A DNA stretch of 64,000 nucleotides, taken from positions 248,001 to 312,000 of the forward strand of contig NZ_WBIS01000002.1 of assembly GCF_009749465.1 (NCBI RefSeq), written 5' to 3'. Each line of letters starts with the position of its first letter. Positions within the stretch are counted from its first letter, which is position 1. The position numbers and the translations under genes were made by a program. Below the pieces are notes generated by a model. It searched no databases and was not told the origin of the DNA. It saw only the letters and a program-made list of their open reading frames with translations. Below are positions 54,307 to 62,856 of the stretch, in pieces. This DNA is from Agromyces terreus (GTDB lineage Bacteria; Actinomycetota; Actinomycetes; Actinomycetales; Microbacteriaceae).

Positions 54307-54594
54307 CTACTTCGCGGCGGCCTTCAGCTTCGAGCCGGCCGAGACCTTGACCGAGTGGCCGGCCGGGATCTGGATCTCGGCGCCGGTCTGCGGGTTGCGA
54401 CCGGTGCGCGCGGCGCGCGAGGTGCGCTCGACGGCGAGCCAACCCGGGATCGAGACCTTGGTGTCCGAAGCGACGGCCTCGGCGAACGCCTCGAAGAGGC
54501 CGCCGAGAACGGCGTCGACGGTGGCCTGGCTCTGCCCGGTCGATGCAGCGACCTTCGCGACGAGCTCGGTCTTGTTGAGCGACTTGTCAGCCAT
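54307..54594 (-). CDS. nucleoid-associated protein HU
   Basis: 95 residues. MADKSLNKTELVAKVAASTG and the DNA-binding arm GRNPQTGAEIQIPAGHSVKV are unmistakable; the tail SKLKAAAK is short, without the long Lys/Ala/Pro extension of mycobacterial HupB. Acts as a dimer to compact DNA. The ATG at 54594 has an AGGAGG sequence upstream; longer starts would be shadows. Monocistronic with its own terminator. Confidence 0.96.
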   Translation of the reverse strand: MADKSLNKTELVAKVAASTGQSQATVDAVLGGLFEAFAEAVASDTKVSIPGWLAVERTSRAARTGRNPQTGAEIQIPAGHSVKVSAGSKLKAAAK

Positions 54595-54804
54595 TGAATG
54601 TCCTCCTCGGACCTTCGCTGTTCTGTACAGCATTGTGAGTTCTCGGGAACGATCGTTCAACCGCCCCCGTGGCCGATCGGGCCGCCTCGAATGTAGCAGA
54701 GAACCGCGGAATCTCGCGGATTTCCGACCTTTTCGGGCAACTCGCCCCGGCGTGTCGCACCCTCTTGGACCTTCGCCTGCTCCCGATCGCCCCCTCCGTC
54801 CGTC

Positions 54805-54870
54805 GAGCGCGCGCGAATGCGACGAGCGCGCGGGTGCATTCGCGCGCGCTCGTCGCGTTCGCGCGCGCTC
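54805..54870. promoter_or_regulatory. 27-bp stem hairpin between rpsN and HU
   Basis: Left arm 54805-54831 and right arm 54844-54870 match at 26 of 27 positions (the exception gives a U-G pair in one RNA) around a 12-nt loop. Built largely from GCGCGC, with GACGAGCGCGC in the left arm. It lies in the 393-bp gap between HU and rpsN and is distinct from the rpsN terminator; nothing else is recognisable in 54595-54804. Confidence 0.75.
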
Positions 54871-54922
54871 ACCCGAACGGCGCCGCGACCGCCGCGCGCC
54901 GCGCCCGCCGTGCGCGGGAACG

Positions 54923-54962
54923 ACGAGAGGGGCGCCCCGGAGAACCGGGACGCCCCTCTCGT
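54923..54962. terminator. terminator of the rpmB-rpmG-rpsN operon
   Basis: ACGAGAGGGGCG (54923-54934) pairs exactly with CGCCCCTCTCGT (54951-54962), 16-nt loop, starting 26 nt after the rpsN stop on the minus strand. Confidence 0.85.
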
Positions 54963-54987
54963 GGTGCGTGAAGCCGAAGCCTGCGGC

Positions 54988-55293
54988 TTACCAGCTCGAC
55001 TTGGTGATGCCGGGCAGCTCGCCGCGGTGCGCCATGTCACGGAAGCGGACGCGCGAGACGCCGAACTTCGTGAGCACGCCGCGGGGGCGGCCGTCGATCG
55101 CGTCGCGCGAACGCACGCGGATCGGGGAAGCATTGCGGGGCAGCTTCTGCAGGCCGACGCGGGCCGCTTCGCGCGACTCGTCGGTGCCGTTGGGGTCGAT
55201 GAGGGCCTTCTTCAGCTCGAGTCGCTTCGCCGCGTAGCGGTCGACGATCACCTTGCGCTGCTCGTTGCGCGCGATCTTGCTCTTCTTCGCCAT
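54988..55293 (-). CDS. rpsN: 30S ribosomal protein S14 (zinc-free form)
   Basis: 101-residue S14 with [33 protein letters not shown] and [15 protein letters not shown]. The long form without CxxC pairs is the C-minus type that does not bind zinc. It is a small-subunit head protein. Last of a three-gene operon after L28 and L33. In some actinobacteria such copies are zinc-regulated alternates; here no Zur-like site was recognised. Confidence 0.96.
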   Translation of the reverse strand: MAKKSKIARNEQRKVIVDRYAAKRLELKKALIDPNGTDESREAARVGLQKLPRNASPIRVRSRDAIDGRPRGVLTKFGVSRVRFRDMAHRGELPGITKSSW

Positions 55294-55296
55294 GTC

Positions 55297-55464
55297 TTAG
55301 CGCTCCTCTCGGAAGTCGACGTGCTTGCGAACCACCGGGTCGTACTTCTTGAGCACGAGACGGTCGGGGTTGTTGCGACGGTTCTTGCGGGTCACGTAGG
55401 TGAAGCCGGTGCCGGCCGTCGAACGGAGCTTGATGATCGGACGGATGTCCTGTGCTTTCGCCAT
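55297..55464 (-). CDS. rpmG: 50S ribosomal protein L33 (zinc-free form)
   Basis: 55 residues: [50 protein letters not shown]. It has no cysteine at all, hence the zinc-free form. The ATG at 55464 overlaps the rpmB stop by one base. Too short for many ORF callers but fully recognisable. Confidence 0.95.
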   Translation of the reverse strand: MAKAQDIRPIIKLRSTAGTGFTYVTRKNRRNNPDRLVLKKYDPVVRKHVDFREER

Positions 55465-55700
55465 TAGAGCTTCACCCCACGAGCCTGGATGTCCTTGACG
55501 ACCGACTCGATGCCGCGGGCGTCGATCACCTTGATGCCCTTGGCGGACACGTTCAGGGTGACGTTACGACGAAGCGACGGCACGTAGTAGGTCTTCTTCT
55601 GCACGTTCGGGTCGAAGCGGCGCTTCGTCCGGCGGTGCGAGTGCGAGATGTTGTGACCGAAGCCGGGAACGGCTCCAGTCACCTGGCACACTGCTGCCAT
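55464..55700 (-). CDS. rpmB: 50S ribosomal protein L28
   Basis: 78 residues: [50 protein letters not shown]. Only one cysteine (Cys5) where zinc-binding L28 has CxxC, so this is the zinc-independent type. GGAGG 8 nt before the ATG at 55700. A leader with a hairpin precedes it. The long open frame that continues upstream is not coding. Confidence 0.95.
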   Translation of the reverse strand: MAAVCQVTGAVPGFGHNISHSHRRTKRRFDPNVQKKTYYVPSLRRNVTLNVSAKGIKVIDARGIESVVKDIQARGVKL

Positions 55701-55719
55701 TGGTCTTTCCTCCAATACC

Positions 55720-55737
55720 GAGGGGCGGATGCCCCTC
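55720..55737 (-). promoter_or_regulatory. hairpin in the rpmB leader
   Basis: GAGGGGC-GGAT-GCCCCTC, a 7-bp stem with a tetraloop just before the rpmB ribosome site. Could modulate translation of the operon; no known leader family recognised. Confidence 0.5.
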
Positions 55738-55845
55738 CCAAGGTCTCTTGTCTGCTGACTTCCCACGCCGAAACCCGCGATTTCTCGCGCGGTTCGATGG
55801 GGGTTGGTCGCGGTCTGGGCAGTGGATGTACCCAGCCAAAGGAAC

Positions 55846-55851
55846 AGCCTA
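55846..55851 (-). promoter_or_regulatory. possible -10 box for the rpmB operon
   Basis: TAGGCT on the minus strand, preceded by TGG (extended -10 like), about 145 nt before the rpmB start. Confidence 0.4.
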
Positions 55852-55903
55852 CCAGAGAGGCTGATCACGACCGAATCGAGCGGATGCCGCGGGCCGGCGC
55901 CCG

Positions 55904-56647
55904 TTACCCGGCCCGGGTCGCGGGAGCGTCGATGGCCCGCCGCGAGAGCAGCGCGGCGAGCAGGAAGCAGACGGCCCCGACGAGGGTGCCGAGGTTCGCC
56001 CAGAACGCGCTCACGAGCGAGTCGGTCTGCGGCACGACGTAGGCGCCGACCGCGGAGACGGCGAACGCGATCGAGCCGAGCATCGTCAGCCAGGTGCCGT
56101 GCCACGAGCGGGCGTGCACGTCCCAGAGCGTTCCGCGATCGCTCGTCGCGACCATGGCGAACGCGCTCGAGATGAGGAACGCCGCCGAACCCCAGGCGTC
56201 GGGCCGCCATCCGGCGCCGAGCCGCTCGGGATCCGCGAGGGCCGCGGCGAGCGCCGCCGCGGTGCTCACGTTGAAGAGGAGGGTGCCGACGAACTGCACG
56301 GCGGCGGCCCACCAGTCCCAGGCGTCGGCGCGGTTCGTGCCGCGCACGGGGATGCGGCGGCCGCTGAGGCTCAGCTGCACGAACGCCGCGAGCGTGAAGA
56401 AGACGGAGCCGACGACGAACGTGGCCGCGGCGCCGACGGGTCCCGCCCAGGCCGCGTACCAGGGCAGCGCCCCCACGAGGAAGAACACCGAGCCGACGGC
56501 GAAGCCCCAGGCCTCGCGCCGGAGGCGCAGCCGACGGCGCCCGTCACCGGCAGCACCGCCACCGGTGCCACCACCACCGGCAGCACCCCCGACGGAACCG
56601 TCGCCACCCCCGCCGAGACCGCCGCCGCTCGAGACATCCGCTCGCAT
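55904..56647 (-). CDS. YrhK-like membrane protein
   Basis: 247 residues. A Gly/Ser-rich N-terminus of about 40 residues ([19 protein letters not shown]) precedes five or six helices. [20 protein letters not shown] and [13 protein letters not shown] are the YrhK-like repeat pattern of Actinobacteria. Role unknown. Start at the ATG 56647; the ribosome site is weak and longer open codons upstream do not look coding. Divergent from gadB. Confidence 0.75.
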   Translation of the reverse strand: MRADVSSGGGLGGGGDGSVGGAAGGGGTGGGAAGDGRRRLRLRREAWGFAVGSVFFLVGALPWYAAWAGPVGAAATFVVGSVFFTLAAFVQLSLSGRRIPVRGTNRADAWDWWAAAVQFVGTLLFNVSTAAALAAALADPERLGAGWRPDAWGSAAFLISSAFAMVATSDRGTLWDVHARSWHGTWLTMLGSIAFAVSAVGAYVVPQTDSLVSAFWANLGTLVGAVCFLLAALLSRRAIDAPATRAG

Positions 56648-56880
56648 TTCGGACCCCCACCACCGGCGGTCGCGCACCGCCCGCCCTGCGGACGAGGCAT
56701 CGTCGCCCCGTCGGGCCAACCCTATCGACGACGTTCGAAGCGGGCACGGTTCCTTGACGGTCCGCCGCGATGCGGCCACACTCGGGAATCGGGCCGTCGT
56801 TCGGGGGATCGATACCCGACCCCGCCGGCTCTCGCGCGTGCACGCCCGGCGCGCGACCGAAGCGAACACGGGGGACTCAC

Positions 56881-58332
56881 ATGACCGCAGGAACGCCACG
56901 CCCGGATGCCGACGGCGACGCCGAGCCGATCACGCCGGATCGATCGACCCACGCGTTCGCGGGCATCAGCGATCGGAATCAGCTCAATCCGATCTTCGCG
57001 CGGGAGGGCGAGGCCACCGACTTCCCGCTCGATCGCCTGCCCGACGGCGAGTCCCTTCCCGAGACGGCGTACCAGGTGGTGCACGACGAGTCGATGCTCG
57101 ACGGCAACGCCCGCCTGAACCTCGCGACCTTCGTGGGCACGTGGATGGACCCGTACGCGACGAAGCTGTACGCCGAGTCGGCCGACAAGAACATGGTCGA
57201 CAAGGACGAGTATCCGCAGACCGCCGCGATCGAGACGCGCTGCTGGAAGATGATCGCCAGCCTCTGGAACGCGCCGAGCACGGAGGGCGCCATCGGCACC
57301 TCCACGATCGGCTCGTCGGAGGCGTGCATGCTGGGCGGCCTCGCGCTGAAGCGGCGCTGGCAGCTCGCCCGCCGCGCGGAGGGCAAGTCGACCGAGAAGC
57401 CGAACCTCATCCTCTCGAGCGCGGTGCAGGTCTGCTGGGAGAAGTTCTGCAACTACTTCGACGTCGAGGCCAGGTACGTGCCGATCAGCGATGAGCACCG
57501 GGTGCTCGACGGGCACGACCTCGAGAAGTACGTCGACGAGAACACGATCGGCGTCGTGGCCATCATGGGCGTGACCTACACGGGCATGTACGAGCCCGTG
57601 GCCGAGATCGCGGCGGCGCTCGACCGCATCCAGGCGGAGACCGGGCTCGACGTGAAGATCCACGTCGACGGGGCATCCGGGGGCATGGTCGCGCCGTTCC
57701 TCCAGCCCGATCTCGCGTGGGACTTCCGCGTCGAACGGGTCGTCTCGATCAGCACCTCGGCGCACAAGTACGGGCTCGTCTACCCCGGTCTCGGCTGGGT
57801 GGTCTGGCGCACCGTGGACGACCTGCCGAAGGAACTCGTCTTCGACGTGACCTACCTCGGCGGGCACATGCCGAGCTTCGCGCTCAACTTCTCGCGGCCC
57901 GGCGCGCAGGTGCTCCTGCAGTACTACCTGTTCCTCCGCCTGGGTTGGGACGGCTTCCGCAAGGTGCAGCAGGCCTCGCAGGACGTCGCGCTCTACCTCT
58001 CGGGCGAGATCGGCCGGATGGACGCGTTCGAGCTGTGGAACGACGGCAGCGACATCCCGGTGTTCGCGTGGCGGCTCGCCCCCGGCCACACCGACAAGTG
58101 GAACCTCTACCACCTGTCCGAACGCCTGCGCCTCAAGGGGTGGCTGATCCCCGCCTACCCGATGCCCGACGACATCTCCGACCTCGTGGTGCAGCGCATC
58201 GTCGTGCGCAACGGGCTCAGCCGCAACCTCGCCGAGTCGCTCGTGCTCGACATCCGCGAGGCCGTCGACCACCTCGACGCCCTCGAGAGCCCGATGCCGG
58301 TCGACGGCCAGGTGAACGCCTTCACCCACTGA
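56881..58332 (+). CDS. gad: glutamate decarboxylase
   Basis: 483-residue PLP enzyme converting glutamate to GABA with proton consumption. FVGTWMDPYATKLYAESADKN, GTSTIGSSEACMLGGLALKR, HVDGASGG and the PLP lysine Lys296 in SAHKYG are as in GadA/GadB. The N-terminus lacks the E. coli start and has a polar lead of about 30 residues. The ATG at 56881 is chosen for GGGGGAC upstream; in-frame codons before it are intergenic. No gadC antiporter is adjacent. Possible roles are acid resistance or glutamate catabolism. Confidence 0.93.
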   Translation: MTAGTPRPDADGDAEPITPDRSTHAFAGISDRNQLNPIFAREGEATDFPLDRLPDGESLPETAYQVVHDESMLDGNARLNLATFVGTWMDPYATKLYAESADKNMVDKDEYPQTAAIETRCWKMIASLWNAPSTEGAIGTSTIGSSEACMLGGLALKRRWQLARRAEGKSTEKPNLILSSAVQVCWEKFCNYFDVEARYVPISDEHRVLDGHDLEKYVDENTIGVVAIMGVTYTGMYEPVAEIAAALDRIQAETGLDVKIHVDGASGGMVAPFLQPDLAWDFRVERVVSISTSAHKYGLVYPGLGWVVWRTVDDLPKELVFDVTYLGGHMPSFALNFSRPGAQVLLQYYLFLRLGWDGFRKVQQASQDVALYLSGEIGRMDAFELWNDGSDIPVFAWRLAPGHTDKWNLYHLSERLRLKGWLIPAYPMPDDISDLVVQRIVVRNGLSRNLAESLVLDIREAVDHLDALESPMPVDGQVNAFTH

Positions 58333-58373
58333 CGGCGGCCGCGGCGCCCGAGGAGACAGCGCCCGGAGACGAC

Positions 58374-58410
58374 GGATGCCGCGGACAGCGAACGCTGCTC
58401 CGCGGCATCC
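58374..58410. terminator. long stem terminator between convergent gad and the betaine operon
   Basis: GGATGCCGCGGA (58374-58385) pairs exactly with TCCGCGGCATCC (58399-58410), and an inner CAGCG-AA-CGCTG extends the stem. Probably bidirectional. Confidence 0.8.
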
Positions 58411-58464
58411 GCAGGTCTGCTCGGACCTTCCGGCCCGTGCCCCCTGCCCGCCGTGCGGGTCGGA

Positions 58465-59370
58465 TCAGGACGTGAGCGAGTCCACGTACTCCTGGTTGTC
58501 GGCGATCCACTGCTCCACGATGGGGCCGTAGTCGTCGGTGTCGTTCTCGTTGAACATGGCGTTCTCGAGCGACGAGAGCTTCTCGGTGTCCATCTTGAAG
58601 TCCGAGAGCCAGCCCGACAGCGTCGGGAAGTTCTCGGGGAAGCTCTTGCCGCCGACCGTGTGGATGCTCTCGGCGTCGCCGAGCGTGCCCTCGGGGTCCT
58701 CGAGGTTCTTGATCGGGAACGCGTCGTACGCCCAGTGCGGGCTCCACAGCGTGACGGCGATGTTCTCGCCGGCGTCGGTCGCGGCCTTCAGCTCGGCGAG
58801 CATGGCCGGGGTCGAGCTGGTGAGGTACTCCATGTCCTCGAGGCCGTAGGTGGGGATGACGGTGTCGGTCGTGACGCCGTTCAGGCCCGAGCCGGGCTCG
58901 ATGCCCACGAGGCGGTTGTCGAACAGGTCGGCGTTCGCGGCGAGCTCGTCGAGCGAGTCGATCGGCGCGTCGGCGTTCACCGCGATGGTGAGGGCGGCGT
59001 CGTCGTTCCACGCGCCCAGGTCGTTCAGCTCGTCGCCGTACTCGTCCATGTAGTCGGCGTGCGTGATCGGCAGCCAGGTGTCGAGCACCACGTCGTAGTC
59101 GTCGTCGGTGAGGCCCTGGTAGACGGGCGCGACGTCGGCGTACTCGAGCTCGACGTCGTACCCCTTCTCGGTGAGGATGGCGTTCCAGAGCTCGCTCGCG
59201 GCGACGCCCTCGTCCCAGCCGTTGAACACGGCGATGGTGACGTCCTTGCGGTCGCCGTTGTCGAGGTTGTCGCCCTCGGCGGAGGCGCCGCCGTCGGATG
59301 CGCAACCGGTGAGGATCAGGGCGGATGCGGCGCTCAGGGCGAATGCCCCGGTCAGGATGCTCTTCTTCAT
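58465..59370 (-). CDS. opuAC: glycine betaine/proline-type substrate-binding lipoprotein (OpuAC-like)
   Basis: 301 residues. Signal MKKSILTGAFALSAASAL with lipobox LTGC, then the OpuAC fold: VTIAVFNGWDEGVAASELW, YDVVLDTWLPITHADYM, NAMFNEND. Several tryptophans (GWDEG, DTWLP, LWSPHWAYD) are placed to form the aromatic box that holds quaternary amines. AAAGGA 6 nt before the ATG at 59370. Third gene of the importer operon behind a 150-bp gap with a hairpin. Confidence 0.93.
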   Translation of the reverse strand: MKKSILTGAFALSAASALILTGCASDGGASAEGDNLDNGDRKDVTIAVFNGWDEGVAASELWNAILTEKGYDVELEYADVAPVYQGLTDDDYDVVLDTWLPITHADYMDEYGDELNDLGAWNDDAALTIAVNADAPIDSLDELAANADLFDNRLVGIEPGSGLNGVTTDTVIPTYGLEDMEYLTSSTPAMLAELKAATDAGENIAVTLWSPHWAYDAFPIKNLEDPEGTLGDAESIHTVGGKSFPENFPTLSGWLSDFKMDTEKLSSLENAMFNENDTDDYGPIVEQWIADNQEYVDSLTS

Positions 59371-59483
59371 GGTGTTTCCTTTCGTCCCGTGTGCTGTGAA
59401 CACGGGGGTTGGGGATCCGGGCATTGCTGCCCAGACCGTGACGGGCACGATGGCGCGTCAGGTTTCAGGGGCCGTCGCCGACG

Positions 59484-59501
59484 CATGCCGCGTTCGGCAT
59501 G
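59484..59501. promoter_or_regulatory. intercistronic hairpin between opuAB and opuAC
   Basis: CATGCCG-CGTT-CGGCATG, 7-bp stem and tetraloop, 20 bp after the permease stop. It may affect the relative amount of binding-protein message. Confidence 0.5.
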
Positions 59502-59520
59502 GGCATCGGGCGGCAGGGGC

Positions 59521-60507
59521 CTACTTGCTGGAGATCGGCGAGCGGCGGGGCGACGCCGTCTCGCGCTCGGCCTGCGTCGCGGCATCCGCGGCATCCGAGG
59601 CATCCGCCGCTCGGTCGTCGCCCGGCGCGCTCGGGTCGCTCGGGGCGCTCGCGAGGCCCGCCTTCTTCGAGGGGCGTCGCCCGCGGCCGGCGCCGAGGGC
59701 GCCCGTGATGCGGTCGAGGATGATCGCGAGGATCACGACCGAGAGACCGGCCTCGAAGCCGAGGGCGACGTCGATGCGGTTGAGGGATGCCACGACGTCG
59801 CCGCCGAGGCCGCCCGCGCCGACCATGCCCGCGATGACGACCATCGAAAGCGAGAGCATGATGACCTGGTTGACGCCGGCCATGATGCTGGGCATCGCGA
59901 GCGGGAGCTGGATCTGGCGCAGGATGCGACCGGGCGACGCGCCGAACGCGTGGCCCGCCTCGACGACCTCGCGGTCGACGCCGCGGATGCCGAGCTCGGT
60001 GAGTCGCACCCCGGGCGCCATCGCGAACACGATGGTCGCCACGATGCCGGGCACGACGCCGACGCGGAAGAGGATGAGCGCGGGGATGAGGTACACGAAC
60101 GCCGGCATCGTCTGCATGAAGTCGAGCACGGGGCGCACGATCTTCGAGGCGAGGTCGGAGCGCGCGGTCCAGATGCCGACGGGCACGGCGAGCGCGATGG
60201 CGATCGTGCTGGCCACGAGCACCAGGGCCAGCGACTCCATCGCGTGGTCCCACTGGTCGACGCCGACGATCACGAGCAAGCCGATTGCGGTGCCGAGCGA
60301 GAGCTTCCACCCCTTCACGAACCAGGCGATCGCGGCGAGCGCGATGATCACGATCCAGAACGGCGGCGTGATGAGCACGAACTCGACCGCGTCGTAGAAC
60401 GCGAGGAACACGGTGCGGACGATCGCGAAGAACCAGCCGAGCGTGTCCGTGAGCACGTCGATGAAGCCCTCGGCGATGTCGCCGAGCGGGATGCGGATGT
60501 CGTTCAT
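59521..60507 (-). CDS. opuAB: glycine betaine ABC transporter permease (OpuAB/ProW-like)
   Basis: 328 residues. DFMQTMPAFVYLIPALILF, VRLTELGIRGVDREVVEAGHAFGAS (coupling helix) and MVVIAGMVGAGGLGGDVV are ProW hallmarks. An Asp/Ala/Ser-rich cytoplasmic tail of about 50 residues ends the protein. GGGGAG 6 nt before the ATG at 60507, which overlaps the ATPase stop as ATGA. Confidence 0.94.
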   Translation of the reverse strand: MNDIRIPLGDIAEGFIDVLTDTLGWFFAIVRTVFLAFYDAVEFVLITPPFWIVIIALAAIAWFVKGWKLSLGTAIGLLVIVGVDQWDHAMESLALVLVASTIAIALAVPVGIWTARSDLASKIVRPVLDFMQTMPAFVYLIPALILFRVGVVPGIVATIVFAMAPGVRLTELGIRGVDREVVEAGHAFGASPGRILRQIQLPLAMPSIMAGVNQVIMLSLSMVVIAGMVGAGGLGGDVVASLNRIDVALGFEAGLSVVILAIILDRITGALGAGRGRRPSKKAGLASAPSDPSAPGDDRAADASDAADAATQAERETASPRRSPISSK

Positions 60508-61982
60508 GCGCGGCTCCCCTCGGTCGCGGCGAGTTCGTCGGCGGGCAGCGGCGTGTCCGGCGGGGCGGCCGCCGCGGTCTCGCGCAGCGTCGCGGTGATG
60601 ACGTCGACGGGCACGGTGGCGGGGTTCTGCACGGCCTGCAGTTCGCCCGTGTCGGTCGACACGTTGCCGAGCGCGGCGAGCAGCGTCACGCGGGGCACGG
60701 CGCCGAGCAGGCGGCCCTCGTCGTCCACGACGGCGAGCGGCAGGGCCTGTTCGACCGAGCTCTCGAGCAGGTCGGTGAGCACCACGTCGGGTCCGACCGC
60801 GGCGTAGTCGTCGGTGATCGCGCCCTGCAGCGAGCGTTCGCCGCGCCGGACGAGCCGCAGCACGTCGCGGTCGTGCGCGACGCCGACGAGCTTGCGACCG
60901 GATGCCACGACGAAGACCATCGAGGTCTGCAGGTCGCGCATGGCGCGGAGTGCGGCCCGCGGTCCCGCCGAGGCGGATGCCACGGCGCGCGGCGCCTCCA
61001 TGACGTTGCCGGCCGTGAGCACGCGGGCGCGGTCCACGTCCTGCACGAACTGCGCCACGTAGTCGTCGGCGGGGTCGGTGAGGATCTCCTCGGCGGTGCC
61101 GATCTGCACCACGCGTCCGTCGCGCATGACCGCGATGCGGTCGCCGAGGAACATGGCCTCGTTGAGGTCGTGGGTGATGAAGACGATCGTCTTGCCGAGC
61201 TCCTGCTGGAGCTCGATGAGCTGCTCCTGCATCTCGCGTCGGATCAGCGGGTCGAGGGCGCTGAACGCCTCGTCCATGAGCAGGATGTCGGCGTCCGCGG
61301 CGAGTGCGCGGGCGAGGCCCACGCGCTGCTGCATGCCGCCCGAGAGCTCGGAGGGGAGCTTGTCGCCCCATCCGCCGAGTCCGACGCGCTCGAGCACGAG
61401 TTCGGCCTTCGCGCGGCGCTCGGCCGGCGGCATCCCCTGCACTTCGAGGCCGTAGGCGGCGTTGTCGAGCACGGTGAGGTGCGGCAGCAGGGCGAAGTGC
61501 TGGAAGACCATCGCGATGTGCTTGCGACGCGCGGCGCGCAGCTTCGTCGGGCTGACGCCCGTGATCGTCTCGCCCATGACCGTCACGGAGCCGGCGCTCG
61601 GCTCGACGAGGCCGTTGAGCATGCGGATGAGCGTCGACTTGCCGGAGCCCGACAGGCCCATGACGACGAAGATCTCGCCCTGGCGGACGTCGAAGTCGAC
61701 GTCGATCACCGCGGCGGTGCCGAGCGCCGCGAGGTCCTCGCGGGTGGCGCCGGCCTTCAGGCGTTCGAGCGCCTCTGCGGGCTTGCGGCCGAAGAACCTC
61801 GAGAGGTTCCTGACCTCGAGCGCGTTCGGGCCCTTGGTGCCCGGCGTCGCGCCGCCGTCGGCGATGGGCGTCGCGCCGGTAGTCGTGCTCGTCGTGGCGG
61901 CGTTCGTGCTCGTCGTGCCGGTGTCGGTGCTGCTGTTCGTGCTGCTGTTCGTGCTGCTGTTCGTGCTGTGATGTTCGGGCAT
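60504..61982 (-). CDS. opuAA: glycine betaine ABC transporter ATP-binding protein (OpuAA/ProV-like)
   Basis: 492 residues. GLSGSGKST (Walker A), FQHFALLPHLTVL, LSGGMQQRVGLARAL, ILLMDEAFSALDP and ITHDLNEAMFLGDR; two CBS domains at the C-terminus (about residues 340-480) sense ionic strength or nucleotides in this family. The first 50 residues are a Ser/Thr/Asn-rich tail encoded partly by 12-bp tandem repeats. The ATG at 61982 has GGAG 9 nt upstream. First gene of an osmoprotectant import operon. Confidence 0.93.
   Translation of the reverse strand: MPEHHSTNSSTNSSTNSSTDTGTTSTNAATTSTTTGATPIADGGATPGTKGPNALEVRNLSRFFGRKPAEALERLKAGATREDLAALGTAAVIDVDFDVRQGEIFVVMGLSGSGKSTLIRMLNGLVEPSAGSVTVMGETITGVSPTKLRAARRKHIAMVFQHFALLPHLTVLDNAAYGLEVQGMPPAERRAKAELVLERVGLGGWGDKLPSELSGGMQQRVGLARALAADADILLMDEAFSALDPLIRREMQEQLIELQQELGKTIVFITHDLNEAMFLGDRIAVMRDGRVVQIGTAEEILTDPADDYVAQFVQDVDRARVLTAGNVMEAPRAVASASAGPRAALRAMRDLQTSMVFVVASGRKLVGVAHDRDVLRLVRRGERSLQGAITDDYAAVGPDVVLTDLLESSVEQALPLAVVDDEGRLLGAVPRVTLLAALGNVSTDTGELQAVQNPATVPVDVITATLRETAAAAPPDTPLPADELAATEGSRA
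61927..61966. repeat. 12-bp tandem repeat in the 5' coding region of opuAA
   Basis: Three exact copies of GTGCTGCTGTTC (61927, 61939, 61951) plus a partial fourth. On the coding strand they encode repeats of NSST. Copy changes stay in frame. Confidence 0.85.
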
Positions 61983-62323
61983 CGCAGGGTGCTCCAAAGG
62001 CGCGTGCGGCGGATCGCTGCCGGGGTGCGGATGGCAGCGGCATTGCACGCGTCACGGCCGGGTTCTGGCGATCCGGGATCCGGGACTCAAGCTCGACCTC
62101 GGGTCGGGCGAATCCCGGTTCCAGCGCGCACCGCCATCGGGGCGATGCACCACGCACGGAACCGTACGACCCCGTCGGGCGACCGTCGAAACGGGCCTCC
62201 GGCGAGGGCGCGGACTGGGTGGTCGACCCGTGAGGGCCGTAGACCACCGTATGGCCCGGCCGCGGCCGCCGCCAAATCCATTCTGAGGATTTGTCGCCTG
62301 AACAGGGTTTCTGTCCCCGCCCA

Positions 62324-62422
62324 TTTCACTTTTCAGGAGGGGGTGTGGGCGCGACGGGGCATCGGGCGGCGATTCATCGCCGAACGGGCCGCGCTTCCCA
62401 CACCCCTTCCTGAAAAGTGAAA
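62324..62422. repeat. 99-bp inverted-repeat element upstream of the betaine operon
   Basis: Arms 62324-62349 (TTTCACTTTTCAGG, then AGGGGGTGTGGG) and 62397-62422 are complementary at 25 of 26 positions. The 47-nt interior has a hairpin CGGCGAT-TC-ATCGCCG (62367-62382). It is in the 475-bp non-coding stretch 61983-62457 between opuAA and the Fur-family gene; no gene is seen there. Whether it is a terminator, MITE or regulatory structure is open. Confidence 0.8.
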
Positions 62423-62457
62423 GAGGACGAGCGCGGATGCCGCGGAACCGCGCCGGC

Positions 62458-62856
62458 TCAGCGCGCGTCGGCGAGCGCGGTGCAGTTCGCGCAGAGGCCG
62501 AACACGTCGACGACGTGCGCGGCCTGGGTGAACCCGTGCTCCGCCGCGATGCCCTTGGCCCAGGCCTCCACCTCGTCGGCGGCGATCTCGACCGTGAGCC
62601 CGCAGTTGCGGCAGATGAGGTGGTGGTGGTGGCCGGTCGTGCTGCACGCGCGGTAGAGCGCCTCCCCGTCGGGCGACTGCAACGAGTCCGCCTCGCCGCT
62701 GGACGCGAGGTCGCCGAGCGCGCGGTACACCGTGGCGAGCCCGATCGGAGAACCGGTCGCGTGCAGCGAGGAGTGCAGCGCCTGCGCGCTGATGAAGCCC
62801 TCGGTGTCGTCGAGGGCTTCGCGAACGGCTTCGCGTTGCCAGGTGTTGCGCTTCAT
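62458..62856 (-). CDS. Fur-family metal regulator (Zur-like)
   Basis: 132 residues. Winged helix with NTWQREAVREALDDTEGFISA and GLATVYRALGDLASSG. Metal motifs: HHHH (76-79), CxxC at 82/85 (CRNC) and 122/125 (CANC), the structural zinc site of Fur/Zur. Its ATG overlaps the stop of the ABC-3 permease gene (ATGA), so it is the last gene of that Zn/Mn uptake operon and probably represses it under metal surplus. Zur rather than Fur is inferred from the company. Confidence 0.9.
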   Translation of the reverse strand: MKRNTWQREAVREALDDTEGFISAQALHSSLHATGSPIGLATVYRALGDLASSGEADSLQSPDGEALYRACSTTGHHHHLICRNCGLTVEIAADEVEAWAKGIAAEHGFTQAAHVVDVFGLCANCTALADAR

